Shown one piece after another: positions 62,544-64,000 of a stretch of 64,000 nt of DNA. The DNA is from a virus: positions 8,332 to 72,331 of IMG/VR virus record IMGVR_UViG_3300001460_000018. The stretch is one strand, 5' to 3'. Position 1 is the first letter of the stretch. Each line of letters opens with the position of its first letter. The translations under genes were made by a program, and so were the position numbers. Under the pieces are notes generated by a model. It was not told where the DNA came from, searched no databases, and saw only the letters and a program-made list of their open reading frames with translations.

Positions 62544-63266
62544 TTATTCTAATAATTCTTTTGCTCTCTGTGTAAATACAATAACATCATTTACTTTATA
62601 TCCCATTTCTCTGGTAATATCTTCAAGATTCTGATAACCTTTTTCAAGATTTTTTGGCCAATCACCCTTTCCTTTCATCTTTTCTCTATTTGATTTAATT
62701 GAGTGATTAGATGAAGGCTGTTCAAATGAATACTCTCCATATTTAGAAAGATCTAAGGTTTTCATATGATCATCAACAGATTTCTTATATGAAACATATT
62801 CCTTTTCAAGAGTGCTTAATAATTTATTAAATTCTGGGCTATCAACTTTAGTTCTCTTACCCCAATAATTAGTAACTCCGTGCCAGTTATCATCATCTAT
62901 TGCTCCTTTAAGAGATTTTAATTCTGACAATGCTTGGTCATATCTAAACTCTGTTCTATTAATCTTAGGAAGATACTTCGTTAATATCTTTTTAATAAAA
63001 TCATCAAGCAATTCCTCAAGAGCATTTTCAATCTGATCAGGATGGTTATATTTACCTATTCCTTTACTAGAAAGAGCACGCGGAAAATCACCATCATTAT
63101 AATATCTATAATATTGTCTAAATATTGAATCTTTCTTATTCTTTTCACCTTTTCCTAAAATGTCTTTATCATATAGCCATGACATAAGTCCATCTATTTG
63201 ATTAATCTTTCCAGACCAGGCTCTTCCTTTTTTAGCCTCGTTTATAAATTCATTTAAATCTCTCAT
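62544..63266 (-). CDS. Predicted capsid-internal protein
   Basis: The 240-residue protein starts MRDLNEFINE|AK, aligned with the targeting peptide. The rest is charged, Lys-rich and helical, with a W-x-G-K-I segment after the cleavage site and two Trp-containing loops. No domain was recognised. It is one of three consecutive minus-strand genes with N-E-F-type motifs. Confidence 0.6.
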   Translation of the reverse strand: MRDLNEFINEAKKGRAWSGKINQIDGLMSWLYDKDILGKGEKNKKDSIFRQYYRYYNDGDFPRALSSKGIGKYNHPDQIENALEELLDDFIKKILTKYLPKINRTEFRYDQALSELKSLKGAIDDDNWHGVTNYWGKRTKVDSPEFNKLLSTLEKEYVSYKKSVDDHMKTLDLSKYGEYSFEQPSSNHSIKSNREKMKGKGDWPKNLEKGYQNLEDITREMGYKVNDVIVFTQRAKELLE

Positions 63267-63303
63267 ATTATTTCTTTTCTTTTGTTTTATTTTTTTCTAG
63301 GAG

Positions 63304-63585
63304 TTATTTATTCCAGTTTTCAGACTCGTTTAAAAATTCATTTAAAACTTTTTGGCGGACTATATGGTTTCCTAAAATAAATTCTATGTTATCATCAATA
63401 TCCTCTCTGGTATTAATGTCACCGCTGTCATATATATCTTCCAGTTCTCTTTTTAAGTTATTGAATTGTGTTTTAGTTTTTATAATATTTTTTGGTAATT
63501 GTTGTATAATTTCTATAACAGCAGCATTAAATGTTTTTCTATCCATCTTACTTGCTTCGTTTAAAAATTCGTTTAAGTTTTTCAT
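63304..63585 (-). CDS. Small predicted internal protein with two targeting-like motifs
   Basis: The 93-residue protein begins MKNLNEFLNE|AS and ends with a second near-copy, V-L-N-E-F-L-N-E|S (80-88), six residues from the C-terminus. Trimming at both would leave a helical core of about 77 residues. The C-terminal copy may be a second sorting signal or the start of a lost fusion partner. Confidence 0.6.
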   Translation of the reverse strand: MKNLNEFLNEASKMDRKTFNAAVIEIIQQLPKNIIKTKTQFNNLKRELEDIYDSGDINTREDIDDNIEFILGNHIVRQKVLNEFLNESENWNK

Positions 63586-63605
63586 AGCTTAAAATCATTC
63601 TTTTA

Positions 63606-64000
63606 TTATTTAATTCGCTTATTCTTACTTTCAATAATATCATAGTATTCAAAACAATCACAAGTTGCATTATAGTTTACTTGATAAATCTCCCATCTAT
63701 TATTCCTTTCAAAAATATACCAATACATTGAATATCCACTACTATTTTTATTAGAGCGATAAAAGAGTTTACCTTTATATGGATATGGATCAAATTCTGC
63801 ATTAAGACCATGTACAGATTGATTTAGAAAAAATTCATTAAGGTTAACTTGTTTCTCTAACGGTTTAAAATAATCAGAGCTTATGCTTGATATTATACTA
63901 TCCCTTTCGTTTTTAGCTTCTTTATGATATGTAGAGATTTCAGCCTTAATAGCATCTTTAGCTCTGGATACTATAAATTCATCTGCCTTCCAATAAAAGT
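63606..64000 (-). CDS. Uncharacterised protein, C-terminal part (5' end outside window)
   Basis: The minus-strand frame is open from the window edge to a TAA at 63606-63608. About 130 residues are visible: a helical start, then V-N-L-N-E-F-F-L-N-Q-S near the middle. A Tyr/Trp/Asn-rich beta C-terminus contains C-D-C-F-E-Y-Y. The N-E-F phrase echoes the neighbouring internal proteins, but position 10 is Gln. Confidence 0.5.
   Translation of the reverse strand, partial: FYWKADEFIVSRAKDAIKAEISTYHKEAKNERDSIISSISSDYFKPLEKQVNLNEFFLNQSVHGLNAEFDPYPYKGKLFYRSNKNSSGYSMYWYIFERNNRWEIYQVNYNATCDCFEYYDIIESKNKRIK

Noticed and set aside
1-64000. CRISPR arrays, tRNA genes, integrase or transposase genes
   Set aside because: No regularly spaced repeats, cloverleaf-like intergenic sequence or recombinase motifs were seen by eye; gaps are short and mostly filled by terminators.

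Overview
This window is a 64 kb piece of an AT-rich, strictly lytic, T4-like contractile-tailed phage genome. No integrase, repressor, tRNA or insertion sequence was seen. The host is most likely a member of Bacteroidota. Genes lack clear Shine-Dalgarno sequences and are preceded by A-rich leaders of the form AAATAAAAA. The clearest promoter (56029-56060) is TTTG-N20-TATATTTG, which fits the Bacteroidota -33/-7 consensus. Function calls come from recognising protein motifs and T4-family synteny; no database search was run.

Layout: (1) 1-5351, plus strand: a cluster of predicted capsid-internal proteins, most starting with a T4-style capsid-targeting peptide (MKSYKSFLNE type). (2) 5372-8360, minus strand: two glycosyltransferases, a sulfotransferase-like protein and two methyltransferases. 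(3) 8396-19262, plus strand: dCTPase (gp56), a DNA polymerase split into two genes around the sliding clamp (43N-45-43C), UvsX, gp41 helicase, a gp33-like candidate, gp47/gp46 and the tail terminator gp15. (4) 19287-22161: three more predicted internal proteins. (5) 22269-30052: late sigma factor gp55 with a large insert, gp4-like nuclease, portal gp20, a fused prohead protease-scaffold, major capsid protein gp23 and PhoH. (6) 30067-39915: clamp loader gp44/gp62, RNase H, membrane proteins, a glycosyltransferase, a ClpP-like protease and unknowns. (7) 40088-48230, minus strand: sheath gp18, tube gp19, a baseplate-hub-like protein and the tape measure. (8) 48488-62463, plus strand: ECF-like sigma factor, split topoisomerase (39/60 and 52), amidase, dCMP hydroxymethylase gp42, DNA ligase gp30, ATP-grasp, a GcvH-like lipoyl carrier, dCMP deaminase, lysozyme-like protein and small unknowns. 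(9) 62544-64000, minus strand: more internal proteins.

Two themes tie the window together. First, gp56, gp42 and dCMP deaminase together predict DNA in which cytosine is replaced by 5-hydroxymethylcytosine. Second, at least eleven proteins share an N-terminal peptide that aligns position by position with the T4 internal-protein targeting sequence. Many also carry internal (V/I/L)xE|(S/A/G) sites like the predicted cleavage site of the capsid protein. I read these as modular polyproteins packaged in the head, cut by the fused gp21-type protease and probably delivered with the DNA. This packaged, processed cargo set is the strongest candidate for an undescribed system.
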